A stretch of 44,676 nucleotides of DNA from a virus. This document shows positions 6,684-14,772 of this stretch, in pieces. The position numbers were made by a program, and so were the translations under genes. The stretch is taken from positions 1 through 44,676 of the IMG/VR virus record IMGVR_UViG_3300032085_001886. One strand, written 5' to 3'. The notes under the pieces are model-generated. The model worked only from the letters and a program-made list of their open reading frames with translations. It was not told the DNA's origin and searched no databases. How positions within the stretch are numbered: the first letter of the stretch is position 1; each line of letters opens with the position of its first letter.

Positions 6684-7915
6684 GAAAGAAAATTATTGTT
6701 CGGGGACCAGTCCTCACACAGTCTGGCTATGGTGAGCAATCACGCTTTGCAGTTCGTGCGCTCCGTGCTCATGAAGATCAGTTCGATATCTATATTGTTC
6801 CAACAACATGGGGCCAAACCGGCTGGATCAATTCTGATACAGAAGAAAAGCGTTGGTTAGATTTTATTATCCAGAAAACAAATGTTGCAATTCAGAATAA
6901 AGTTCCATTTGACGTTTCCTTACAGATTACTATACCAAATGAGTGGGAAAAGTTAGCACCTATTAATGTCGGATTTACAGCAGGCATTGAGAGTGATAAG
7001 ATTGATCCTGTCTGGATCGAAAAAGCTAAATTGATGGATAGAATTATTGTTGTATCAAACCATGCTAAGCATGGATTTGACAACACAATTTGGCACGGTA
7101 GCGACAATCAAGGACGACAAGTTTCTCTAAAGAATGAAGTTCCTGTTGATGTGGTAAACTACGCGCTTCGTAAATCAAAGCCACACAAGCTTAATCTAGA
7201 CTTGGCTACAAACTTCAATTTCTTGGCTGTGGCCCAATGGGGACCAAGAAAGAATATGATTAACACTGTGAAATGGTTTGTTGAAGAGTGTTATGATAAG
7301 GAAGTTGGTCTTATTCTTAAGACTAGTGCGAGGAAGAACAATCAGGCAGATAAAGCTGATGTAGAGTCTAAAATTTCTAAGCTCCTCTCAGAATATGAAG
7401 ATAGAAAGTGTAAGGTATACCTCCTACATGGCGACTTGACAGATGAAGAGCTTGCAGGACTATATACGCATTCAAAAGTTAAGGCAATCGTTTCTCTAAC
7501 ACACGGGGAAGGGTTTGGGCTCCCACTTTTTGAGGCTGCCTGTCAGGGGCTCCCAGTTATTGCTCCGGATTGGTCTGGGCAGTGTGATTTCCTTTACGCT
7601 CATGACAAGCAGACAAAGAAAATGAAAGCAATGTTCTCAAAAGTTGACTACACTATTGCTCCAATTCAAGATTTTGCAAAATGGGAAGGAGTTCTACACC
7701 CACAATCAAACTGGTGTTATCCCGAAGCTGCAAGTTACAAAAAGCAACTACGTGAAATGATCAAAGATCATAAGTCAAAGAAGAAGACCGCAATCAAGCT
7801 CCAGAAGTATTTGATCAAAGAGTTTGCCGATGAAATTCAGTATGAAAAGTTCGCTAACTCTGTTAATGAAGCATTTGGATCATCTGAAAGTAGCACTGTA
7901 AGAGTGTTTGGATGA
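6680..7915 (+). CDS. GT-B glycosyltransferase (GT4-like)
   Basis: This 411-residue GT-B transferase is a distant relative of its upstream neighbour. The N-terminal loop is TQSGYGEQ (13-20). The donor domain begins near AQWGPRKNM (185-193) and carries the Glu277-x7-Glu285 motif (EGFGLPLFE). ATG 6680 is preferred over an ATG at 6659 because AGGAGG lies directly upstream at proper spacing and the start overlaps the previous stop. The two neighbouring transferases share organisation but differ across most positions, so they probably add different sugars rather than being a recent duplication. It overlaps the following gene by four bases. Confidence 0.92.
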   Translation: MRKKIIVRGPVLTQSGYGEQSRFAVRALRAHEDQFDIYIVPTTWGQTGWINSDTEEKRWLDFIIQKTNVAIQNKVPFDVSLQITIPNEWEKLAPINVGFTAGIESDKIDPVWIEKAKLMDRIIVVSNHAKHGFDNTIWHGSDNQGRQVSLKNEVPVDVVNYALRKSKPHKLNLDLATNFNFLAVAQWGPRKNMINTVKWFVEECYDKEVGLILKTSARKNNQADKADVESKISKLLSEYEDRKCKVYLLHGDLTDEELAGLYTHSKVKAIVSLTHGEGFGLPLFEAACQGLPVIAPDWSGQCDFLYAHDKQTKKMKAMFSKVDYTIAPIQDFAKWEGVLHPQSNWCYPEAASYKKQLREMIKDHKSKKKTAIKLQKYLIKEFADEIQYEKFANSVNEAFGSSESSTVRVFG

Positions 7916-9510
7916 AAATAGCATTTATATCTGATTTCTTTTACACCGATGGAATAGTTGGCGGTGCAGAGCTTGTAGATAATAATCTTATCAAGCATTT
8001 AAGGGAACGCGGCTTAGCTGTGTGGAAGATTAGATCCTCTGAGTTAACTGAAGAGCAAGTATGTTCGTATGATTTTTTTATTGTATCCAATTTTGTCAAT
8101 CTGCCAGAAAAGTTGAAAGAATGTTTATATGATAAGTCTTACATAATTTACGAACACGATCACAAGTATCTGAGAAATAGAAATCCTTCAGTTTTCAGTG
8201 ACTTCAAAGCTCCACAGCATATGATTATAAATCAAACATTTTATCGTGGAGCTGTCGCTGTTTTCTGTCAATCTTCTCTTCACGAAGAGGTAATAAAGAA
8301 AAATCTTTCTTTAATCAATACTGTAAATGCGGGCTGTAGCCTTTGGAGCAGTGAGCACCTAAGAATTTTACGAAAGTACTGTAACAACGAGAAAGAGGAA
8401 TCATATGCAATTCTAGATTCCCAGAACTCTATCAAGGGCACGGTACAAGCAGAAAATTACTGTGTTCAAAACAATATTAAATATCGAAAGATTCCTTTTT
8501 CTGATTTTGAGCCCTTTGTGCAGCAATTGTCCTCTTGTGAGGGGTTAGTGTTTTTTCCAAAAACTCTGGAGACCTTCTGTAGAGTGGTCGTAGAAGCGCG
8601 TATGCTAGGCTGTAAGCTTGTTACAAACGATTGGAATGGTTGTACTCATGAGGAATGGTTCCCTAGCTACAAAGGGGCAGAATTGATTGATTTTGTTGAG
8701 AGCAGGCAAGATGAAATTATTGATAAGGTAGTAAAAGCTATTGAAGGTAAGGAAGTTGAAGTAAGCCCAGAAGATATAACGGTGATCCTAAATTGTTACA
8801 GACGACCTTACAATTTAAGAATGCAAATTGAGTCAATTAGAAATCAGTCTAATCCTCCAAAAGAAATTTGGCTATGGGTTAACCAACATGAAGATAATGA
8901 GAATTTCTCATTCGATAATCTAGATGTTGATAAAGTTTTCCACAACAACCATAACTGGAAATTTTATGGAAGGTTTGCAGGCGCGCTTTTAGCAGACACC
9001 GAGTATATTGCCATATTTGATGATGACACTATTCCGGGTCCAAAATGGTTTGAAAATTGTCTTGAGACCATGGAAACTCATGAAGGCATACTTGGCTCAG
9101 CAGGCATTATTTTGAATGATAAATATTATGTAAAACACGAAAGATGTGGATGGCCAACACAGAACAAAGAAACTACTGAGGTAGATCTTGTTGGACACGC
9201 TTGGTTTTTTAAGCGTAATTGGCTTCAATATCTTTGGAAAGAAAAACCCCCAACTTGGGACAATGGAGAAGACATTGACTTCTCATCAGCTGCGAAGGTT
9301 CATGGAGGGATCAAAACTTACTGCCCCCCACACCCTTCAGATGACATAGATATGCACGGCTCAATACTTGGAAACGAGCTAGGGATAGATAGCAAAGCAA
9401 CATCAAATAATAACGAGACATCACACATTCAGTTCTTTACGGAACGTGATTATTGTGTTCAAGAAGCCTTGAAAAAAGGATGGCAAACTGTTAGAGGTAT
9501 AAAGCTATGA
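7912..9510 (+). CDS. Two-domain glycosyltransferase: GT-B-like N-terminus fused to GT-A (GT2-like)
   Basis: This 532-residue protein has two parts. Residues 1-280 look like a compact GT-B unit: VGGAE loop (17-21), CQSS (119-122), and a degenerate donor site FPKTLETFCRVVVEAR (215-230) ending in Glu228. From about 285, a new Rossmann-like domain begins (ITVILNCYRRP, 289-299) with the Asp370-Asp-Asp372 metal-binding triad (FDDDT) and an acidic NGEDIDFS (451-458), as in GT2-type GT-A enzymes. It may add two sugars in series. The linker (about 275-286) is Glu-rich. It overlaps both neighbours by four bases. Confidence 0.85.
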   Translation: MKIAFISDFFYTDGIVGGAELVDNNLIKHLRERGLAVWKIRSSELTEEQVCSYDFFIVSNFVNLPEKLKECLYDKSYIIYEHDHKYLRNRNPSVFSDFKAPQHMIINQTFYRGAVAVFCQSSLHEEVIKKNLSLINTVNAGCSLWSSEHLRILRKYCNNEKEESYAILDSQNSIKGTVQAENYCVQNNIKYRKIPFSDFEPFVQQLSSCEGLVFFPKTLETFCRVVVEARMLGCKLVTNDWNGCTHEEWFPSYKGAELIDFVESRQDEIIDKVVKAIEGKEVEVSPEDITVILNCYRRPYNLRMQIESIRNQSNPPKEIWLWVNQHEDNENFSFDNLDVDKVFHNNHNWKFYGRFAGALLADTEYIAIFDDDTIPGPKWFENCLETMETHEGILGSAGIILNDKYYVKHERCGWPTQNKETTEVDLVGHAWFFKRNWLQYLWKEKPPTWDNGEDIDFSSAAKVHGGIKTYCPPHPSDDIDMHGSILGNELGIDSKATSNNNETSHIQFFTERDYCVQEALKKGWQTVRGIKL

Positions 9511-10502
9511 TTATGATTTCGTTCGGTACTAGACCTGAATATATTAAAATTAAACCTTTAATTGAGAAGTTTGAAGGGATAATTCCTTTTAAGCTCTTGT
9601 TTACTGGGCAGCACGAAGATCTGTTAAAAGGTATAATTGGGCAAGATATTGTAAGATTAAAAATCAATGACGGAGCAAACAGACTAGACTCTATTGTTGC
9701 TTCGGTGATGAATCAAGAACATATTTTTGAGGGTGTTGATGCAGTCATAGTTCAAGGTGATACCACATCCGCATTCTCTATCGCTCTCGCAGCGTTTCAT
9801 AGAAAAATTAAAGTCATTCACCTAGAGGCTGGCTTGAGAACTTATGACAAGGACAACCCTTACCCAGAAGAGTTTAACCGACAGGCCATTTCTAGAATTG
9901 CAGATATACATCTTTGTCCGACAAATGACTCAGCTTTTCACTTGAGAAACGAAATGTGCGAAGGACTTGTTGCTGTCGTTGGCAATACTGTTTTAGATAA
10001 TCTTGTAGACTTAGAAGTGTCTGAAAATAATACAGTTATTGTTACAATGCATCGCAGAGAAAACCATTATATTATGGATCAATGGTTTATCGCAATTGAT
10101 AGATTGGCAAAGCAGTATGAAGGAATATATGAATTTATCCTTCCCATCCATCCAAACCCAAATGTTCAGAAGCATCGTCATTTGTTGAAGCATGTTACAG
10201 TGATTGATCCAGTACCATATGATGAATTTATTAAGATGCTTGCTTCTTGTTCGTATGTTATAACAGACAGCGGTGGACTTCAGGAAGAGACAGCTTTTCT
10301 AAGGAAGCGTTCAATTGTTTGTCGAAAGACCACTGAGAGACCTGAAGGGCTTGGAGATTTTTCTGTGCTTTGTGATAATCCATTTGTTCTTGGTGATGAA
10401 TTTATCTCCATGATCATGCTCGATGAGCCAACCGCCAAGTGTCCTTACGGTGATGGTCATGCCGCAGAAAAGATTGTTGATATCTTGCAGAGGGAATTGT
10501 GA
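9507..10502 (+). CDS. wecB: UDP-N-acetylglucosamine 2-epimerase
   Basis: This 331-residue enzyme should interconvert UDP-GlcNAc and UDP-ManNAc. Family landmarks occur in order: GTRPE (7-11), QGDTTS with Asp85 (83-88), EAGLRT with Glu107 (107-112), PEEFNR (120-125), MHRRENH with His182 (181-187), DSGGLQEE (254-261) and TERPE (276-280). All expected catalytic and nucleotide-binding positions are present. The length is slightly below the usual 360-380, mainly through short loops. It supplies a ManNAc-type donor to the transferases around it. It is unlikely to be the hydrolysing NeuC type, but the distinction cannot be made with certainty. Start and stop overlap the neighbours by four bases. Confidence 0.93.
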   Translation: MIMISFGTRPEYIKIKPLIEKFEGIIPFKLLFTGQHEDLLKGIIGQDIVRLKINDGANRLDSIVASVMNQEHIFEGVDAVIVQGDTTSAFSIALAAFHRKIKVIHLEAGLRTYDKDNPYPEEFNRQAISRIADIHLCPTNDSAFHLRNEMCEGLVAVVGNTVLDNLVDLEVSENNTVIVTMHRRENHYIMDQWFIAIDRLAKQYEGIYEFILPIHPNPNVQKHRHLLKHVTVIDPVPYDEFIKMLASCSYVITDSGGLQEETAFLRKRSIVCRKTTERPEGLGDFSVLCDNPFVLGDEFISMIMLDEPTAKCPYGDGHAAEKIVDILQREL

Positions 10503-11281
10503 AAAATTATCATAAAGAGTTTGACAAGTTTCTACAGAAATTAGAAAATAAAGAAAACTTTGCTTTTGCAAGATTTTCCGATGGTGAATTGTTCATATTG
10601 AGAAACGAGACTGTCATATTGGCGGAAAATCATTTTGTCACAGGAGCCAGAAAAGGTGCTGGAGTTTATCCAAAAGAAGAACAAAAAGAATTTTTACCTG
10701 AGAAACATGGCTTTTATCAAAAGAAGTTAGTCGAATGTTTTCAACATAAAATGCCCGAGTATTATAAGGGAATCTGTTGTAGAAACGATGTAGGTGAAGA
10801 TGCTTTCTTTTGGCAAAAGAATCTTAATGGCGGAGATAAAGATTTAACTTTTGCAAATTTGTTGATTAATAGAAATTACAGACGATTTATTGAAGAGATA
10901 GTTCCTGTACTTGCTAAAAGAGATATCATATATGTTGTTAATGAAGCAGCAAACCTTGAAAAACTTCCTTTTAAAATCAAAAAAGATTTTAGAATTGGAA
11001 GTAATTGTATGATTGACAATTATGATATGATTGACGAAATTAAAAATTATATTCGTGATAATGATATAAAAGATCATGTGATCCTTTGCTCTGCTGCAAG
11101 TCTGAGTAACTTTATCATTCGAGATTGTTTTGAAGACAATTCTAATAACACATTTTTAGATATTGGAAGTTGCCTTAACCCATATCTTGAGCTTGAGGGC
11201 TGGAAGCATACAAGAGGCTATTTGACTCATTACTGGCTAAATAGCGGGAGCCCTTATGGCGAGCAGGTAGACATATGGTAG
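10499..11281 (+). CDS. GT-D-fold glycosyltransferase-like protein (DUF1792 type)
   Basis: This 260-residue protein shows FARFSDGE (23-30) near the N-terminus, close to the ARFGDGE signature of the GT-D fold (DUF1792), and FLDIGS near residue 224 in the C-terminal part. Known GT-D members add glucose to glycan-modified serine-rich proteins. The sugar and acceptor here are unknown. The start is GTG, overlapping the epimerase stop by four bases. The gene is markedly AT-rich: 14 of 60 bases in 10981-11040 are G or C, much lower than the epimerase-like gene at 16511. This suggests a separate origin within the island. Confidence 0.7.
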   Translation: MKNYHKEFDKFLQKLENKENFAFARFSDGELFILRNETVILAENHFVTGARKGAGVYPKEEQKEFLPEKHGFYQKKLVECFQHKMPEYYKGICCRNDVGEDAFFWQKNLNGGDKDLTFANLLINRNYRRFIEEIVPVLAKRDIIYVVNEAANLEKLPFKIKKDFRIGSNCMIDNYDMIDEIKNYIRDNDIKDHVILCSAASLSNFIIRDCFEDNSNNTFLDIGSCLNPYLELEGWKHTRGYLTHYWLNSGSPYGEQVDIW

Positions 11282-11664
11282 AATATCAACTCGTACAAAA
11301 TGAAGAAAAATACTGGAACTTCATAAGAAATTTAAGAAATGATTCACGAGTTAAAAAAGGATTCATAAACCAGAAACACATAGAGCCACAGGAACATTTC
11401 TTTTTCATGGAAAAGCATGGGCAAAAGTTTCATATTTGTCTTGACAATGGGATACCTGTTGGGTATATTGGTGTGATAGAAGATGATATAAGAGTGGCAA
11501 CACATCCTGATTATCAAGGCAGAGGGATTGCAAAATTTATGGTTAATCGATTGATGGAAAGATATCCTACATCAATTGCAAAAGTAAAAATTGAAAATGA
11601 AGCAAGTTTAAGATTATTTGAGAGTTGTGGTTTCAAAAGAAAATATTTTATTTTGGAGAAGTAG
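11275..11664 (+). CDS. GNAT-family N-acetyltransferase
   Basis: This 129-residue acyltransferase has the GNAT acetyl-CoA loop QGRGIA (81-86) in VATHPDYQGRGIAKFM, and the C-terminal NEASLRLFESCGFK pattern (108-121) typical of the fold. It should transfer acetyl or another acyl group from CoA to an amine. It sits immediately before a sugar aminotransferase gene (overlap TAGTG), which makes an amino sugar the likely acceptor. That link is inferred from position only. ATG 11275 overlaps the previous gene by seven bases. Confidence 0.85.
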   Translation: MVEYQLVQNEEKYWNFIRNLRNDSRVKKGFINQKHIEPQEHFFFMEKHGQKFHICLDNGIPVGYIGVIEDDIRVATHPDYQGRGIAKFMVNRLMERYPTSIAKVKIENEASLRLFESCGFKRKYFILEK

Positions 11665-12272
11665 TGTTACATAACCCATACAAAGTTGTAAAAATGTTCG
11701 AGGAAGAGGTGGCACATTACACGGGTGCCCCTTACGCAGTTTCTGTTAATAGTTGCACAAATGCGCTGTTTCTTTGCTGCAAACATCTTGAAGTAAAAGA
11801 CGTAACAATACCTAAAAGAACTTATCTGTCGGTCCCGCAGTCTATCATTCAGGCTGGAGGGACTGTTACGTTTGAAGACATCAAGTGGGAGGGTGCCTAT
11901 CAGCTTAAACCATATCCTATTTGGGACGCAGCAAAGCGACTCACTTCAGGAATGTATATCCCCGGTTCTCACATGTGCTTGTCTTTCCACATTAAGAAGC
12001 ACCTTAAAATTGGCAAGGGTGGCATGATTCTCACTGATAGTAAAGATTTTGTTGATTGGGTTCGTGAAGCTCGGTATGAAGGTCGCAGCGAGGGTGTTAG
12101 ATATCAAGAAGACGATATTGACTCCATGGGCTGGAACATGTATATGACTCCAGAGCAGGCTGTCAGGGGCTTGATGCTTATGCAGAACTACCCAGAGCAT
12201 ATGCCAGATATCCCAGAAGATCCTCCATACCGAGATCTTACTGAGTTTAAGCTTTTTTCGGATGACAAATGA
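11664..12272 (+). CDS. Short DegT/DnrJ/EryC1-type sugar aminotransferase
   Basis: The protein looks like a reduced PLP-dependent sugar aminotransferase of 202 residues, against about 360-400 in the family. Recognisable parts are the cofactor-loop region SVNSCTNAL (27-35), IWDAAKRL with Asp88 (86-93), and SFHIKKHLKIGKGG (107-120), in which Lys112 fits the Schiff-base lysine. The family's C-terminal substrate domain is almost absent, and the stretch between loop and Asp88 is compressed. GTG at 11664 is chosen because GGAG lies five bases upstream and it shares a base with the previous TAG. It may be a minimal active enzyme, work with a partner, or be decaying. Confidence 0.8.
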   Translation: MLHNPYKVVKMFEEEVAHYTGAPYAVSVNSCTNALFLCCKHLEVKDVTIPKRTYLSVPQSIIQAGGTVTFEDIKWEGAYQLKPYPIWDAAKRLTSGMYIPGSHMCLSFHIKKHLKIGKGGMILTDSKDFVDWVREARYEGRSEGVRYQEDDIDSMGWNMYMTPEQAVRGLMLMQNYPEHMPDIPEDPPYRDLTEFKLFSDDK

Positions 12273-13141
12273 TTACTTTTACTCAGCTAGGAAGCCTTGG
12301 TCGCTTAGGCAATCAACTGTTTCAATACGCGGCTCTTCGTGGCTTAGCACTGGAAAAAGGTTATGAGTCTAAGATTCCTGACCCCTCGAATTGTCAATGG
12401 CACGGACAGAAGTGTTTGCTGGGAGAATTTAACATCAAATCTTCATTTTTAGAAGCAGGGGATTCATATAAAATCAAGTTTAGGTATCATGAACCCGATC
12501 ACATGAAGCTTGATTTGAGTTTCTACAGTGTGCCAGATAATTGTGATCTTGTTGGCTTTTTTCAGAGCATACATTACTTTCATAATCACCAAGATCAAAT
12601 TAAGAAGGAGTTGACTCCCAATAAAATACACCTAGAGAGGGCAAAAAAAGCTTTTGATACCTTGAGGCAAAACAATCCTGATCATGAAATTGTCTCTCTT
12701 CATATAAGGCGCGGAGATAACACTGACCACACAGATCCTAGTCAGGCGGCGTTAAGAGAATTCTTCGATAAAGGGGGCGAATTTGATGAATACACGGAAA
12801 GGGCAGCAAGTGTGTTCAAGAATAGAAAAGTAAAATACTTGGTGTTTACTGGCGGCAAAAGGTGGTCAGAAGATAATGCAGACGATATTGGCTGGTGCCG
12901 AAATCGTTTAGGTGATAAGGGTTTTATTTTTTCTGAAGGCAGAACACCTCTGGAAGATTTTTGCCTAATAATGCAGTGCGATCATCACATTCTTTCGCCC
13001 GCCAGTTCTTTTGGGTGGTGGTCTGCATATTTGGCAGATAGAGAAGAAAAAATTATTGTCGCCCCAAAGAAATATCATCCTGATATAATAAATTTTGATC
13101 ATAGAGTAGGATTTTACCCAAAACACTGGAGATTGGTATGA
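12269..13141 (+). CDS. Alpha-1,2-fucosyltransferase-like protein (GT11)
   Basis: This 290-residue protein carries the GT11 hallmarks GRLGNQLFQYA (11-21) and HIRRGDN (145-151), the latter being the GDP-fucose-binding HxRRGD motif. Near the C-terminus, SSFGWWSAYL matches the family's SSFSWW-type motif. The length is normal for the family. It should transfer L-fucose, or a related 6-deoxy sugar, from a GDP donor. A GDP-L-fucose synthase-like gene lies 1.6 kb downstream, which supports a GDP-fucose link. It overlaps both neighbours by four bases. Confidence 0.9.
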   Translation: MITFTQLGSLGRLGNQLFQYAALRGLALEKGYESKIPDPSNCQWHGQKCLLGEFNIKSSFLEAGDSYKIKFRYHEPDHMKLDLSFYSVPDNCDLVGFFQSIHYFHNHQDQIKKELTPNKIHLERAKKAFDTLRQNNPDHEIVSLHIRRGDNTDHTDPSQAALREFFDKGGEFDEYTERAASVFKNRKVKYLVFTGGKRWSEDNADDIGWCRNRLGDKGFIFSEGRTPLEDFCLIMQCDHHILSPASSFGWWSAYLADREEKIIVAPKKYHPDIINFDHRVGFYPKHWRLV

Positions 13142-13827
13142 ATTTAGTTTTTGATATAGGATACAACAAAGGGTCGTTTTCCGAAAAGTGTCTGAGACAC
13201 TACCCAGATTGTAAAGTTGTAGGTGTTGAAGCAAATATTGGGCTCATATATGGACACAAGGAACAAAAAAATCTTACTGTATTGCACGCCTTGGTATCCT
13301 CCGAGGACAACAAGTATGTAGATTTTTACATAGAGCCATATCAATCGGGTATCTCTACAGCATGTAAAGAGTTTATGGAGAACTCTCGTTTCACGAAGGG
13401 CTCCAAGTATCTACAGCCCAATTCTGCCAATTGGGCTCATAGGGCTGCTGTGAAAACGATCACTTTGGATACCTTAGTGGAGACATACGGATCACCAGAC
13501 CTGATAAAAATTGATGTTGAGGGCTACGAATATGAAGTGGTGTCTGGGCTCTCTAAGAAGCAAAATAAAATTAGTTGGGAATGGCACGAAGAGCAATATG
13601 ATACCCTTTTAAAGACTATTGAACACTTACAGTCTTTAGGTTATGAAGAGTTTGGTATGCTTGGTTTTTTTGAAGAGGGAGATGTTTTTGATAAGGTGGA
13701 TTATTCGGCTGAAGGCGACCCATATCTTGCTGAGCCTTCACAATATTATAAGTGGGACGACCTAGAGTTCGAGCGTCTGGTAAAAGAGGGTCGCCGTGTA
13801 AATTATGGAATGATGTTTGCCAAGTAA
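13138..13827 (+). CDS. FkbM-family methyltransferase
   Basis: This 229-residue SAM-dependent methyltransferase has the glycine-rich SAM loop FDIGYNKGSFS (5-15), the acidic ribose-binding Glu31 at the end of strand 2 (VGVEAN), and IKIDVEGYE (123-131), the diagnostic FkbM motif. Members O-methylate sugars and other small molecules, and in this island a sugar hydroxyl is the likely target. It is one of two FkbM proteins here; the other, at 15702, has a variant motif. It overlaps the fucosyltransferase by four bases and is followed by a nine-base gap. Confidence 0.88.
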   Translation: MNLVFDIGYNKGSFSEKCLRHYPDCKVVGVEANIGLIYGHKEQKNLTVLHALVSSEDNKYVDFYIEPYQSGISTACKEFMENSRFTKGSKYLQPNSANWAHRAAVKTITLDTLVETYGSPDLIKIDVEGYEYEVVSGLSKKQNKISWEWHEEQYDTLLKTIEHLQSLGYEEFGMLGFFEEGDVFDKVDYSAEGDPYLAEPSQYYKWDDLEFERLVKEGRRVNYGMMFAK

Positions 13828-13836
13828 GGAGCAAAA

Positions 13837-14772
13837 ATGAATGTCGTTAGAAAAGAGGGTGGAGAATACCCTGATTGCATTGTTAAATATTTCAATTTTA
13901 ATGAATATGCTACTCATTCGGAAAGTAAGGTTTTCTTTTGGGGATGGTCTTGTTTTTTGGACGCTGATTTAAAAAAGAAACATGCACACTACGACCATCG
14001 CGTTTTTCTTGATACAGCTTCGCCATGTGGATTTTTAGGTTCTCAGCCTGACTTTATTGAAAAAGCTAGATATTTTACAAAAGTTTATACTATATGTCCA
14101 TTAACATCTGAGATGTTAAATTTAAATGGAGTCAAGTCTGAAGCAGTATGTTTCCCCTACCCAGAGAAATATTTTCAGCAGTTTAAGCTTAATACCTCTC
14201 CAGAAAACAAAAAGTATGGTTGCATCTATTACGGTCAAATTCATGACGACTCTTACAAGCCAATGCTAAAAACAATTGCAAAATACAATCATAGATTTAC
14301 AACAATATCAGCCCATGGGCTTGATCAAGAATTATCTGATTTGGTAACAAATTATAATTTAACAACTCTACAAAAGTGGCGATTGCTAAATTTATCTAAA
14401 AGTTGTGTCGGGATTAACATGGTTTTTCCTAAAACTTTTCCATACGCTGACTTTTATTTAAAAGAGTACCAAACTTCCGACAGAATCGAGGAAATGCTAA
14501 AAAGCAAAACAATGCCACAAATGAAAACAAGAATGGTTGAATCTGCTGCGTCTATGACGCTAATGTTGGCGTACAAGGACAAGTATTCAGTCATTGAGGA
14601 ATGGTTTGAGCCTAACAAGCATTTTTTGTATTGGGAAGACAGCAATCATCTTAATGACATACTGCACGATGTTCACAAGAACTATGATAAATATTGGAAC
14701 ATGGTTATAGAGGCAAACAAGCATGTAGAGCAATATAGTGTTTCTAATTTTTGGAGAAAAATAAATGAATAG
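13837..14772 (+). CDS. Probable glycosyltransferase (CgeB/GT1-like C-terminal domain)
   Basis: This 311-residue protein has no sharp N-terminal motif. Its last third follows the layout of CgeB-like glycosyltransferase domains: a conserved acidic position in TRMVESAASMTLMLAY (about 229-244), then FEPNKHFLYWEDSNHLNDIL, which resembles the usual f..g.e...y.d..EL..ki pattern. The middle has YYGQIHDDSYKPML (about 129-142), like the start of a donor domain. It begins after a clean AAGGAG. Position among transferases supports the call, but the sequence evidence alone is moderate. It overlaps the fcl-like gene by eight bases. Confidence 0.6.
   Translation: MNVVRKEGGEYPDCIVKYFNFNEYATHSESKVFFWGWSCFLDADLKKKHAHYDHRVFLDTASPCGFLGSQPDFIEKARYFTKVYTICPLTSEMLNLNGVKSEAVCFPYPEKYFQQFKLNTSPENKKYGCIYYGQIHDDSYKPMLKTIAKYNHRFTTISAHGLDQELSDLVTNYNLTTLQKWRLLNLSKSCVGINMVFPKTFPYADFYLKEYQTSDRIEEMLKSKTMPQMKTRMVESAASMTLMLAYKDKYSVIEEWFEPNKHFLYWEDSNHLNDILHDVHKNYDKYWNMVIEANKHVEQYSVSNFWRKINE

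Noticed and set aside
5418-7915. Recent tandem duplication of the first two glycosyltransferases
   Set aside because: They share only family motifs; the rest of the sequences differ too much for a recent copy.
14101-14119. Perfect inverted repeat TTAACAT-CTGAG-ATGTTAA
   Set aside because: It is within a well-supported coding region, AT-rich and short, with no gene boundary nearby.
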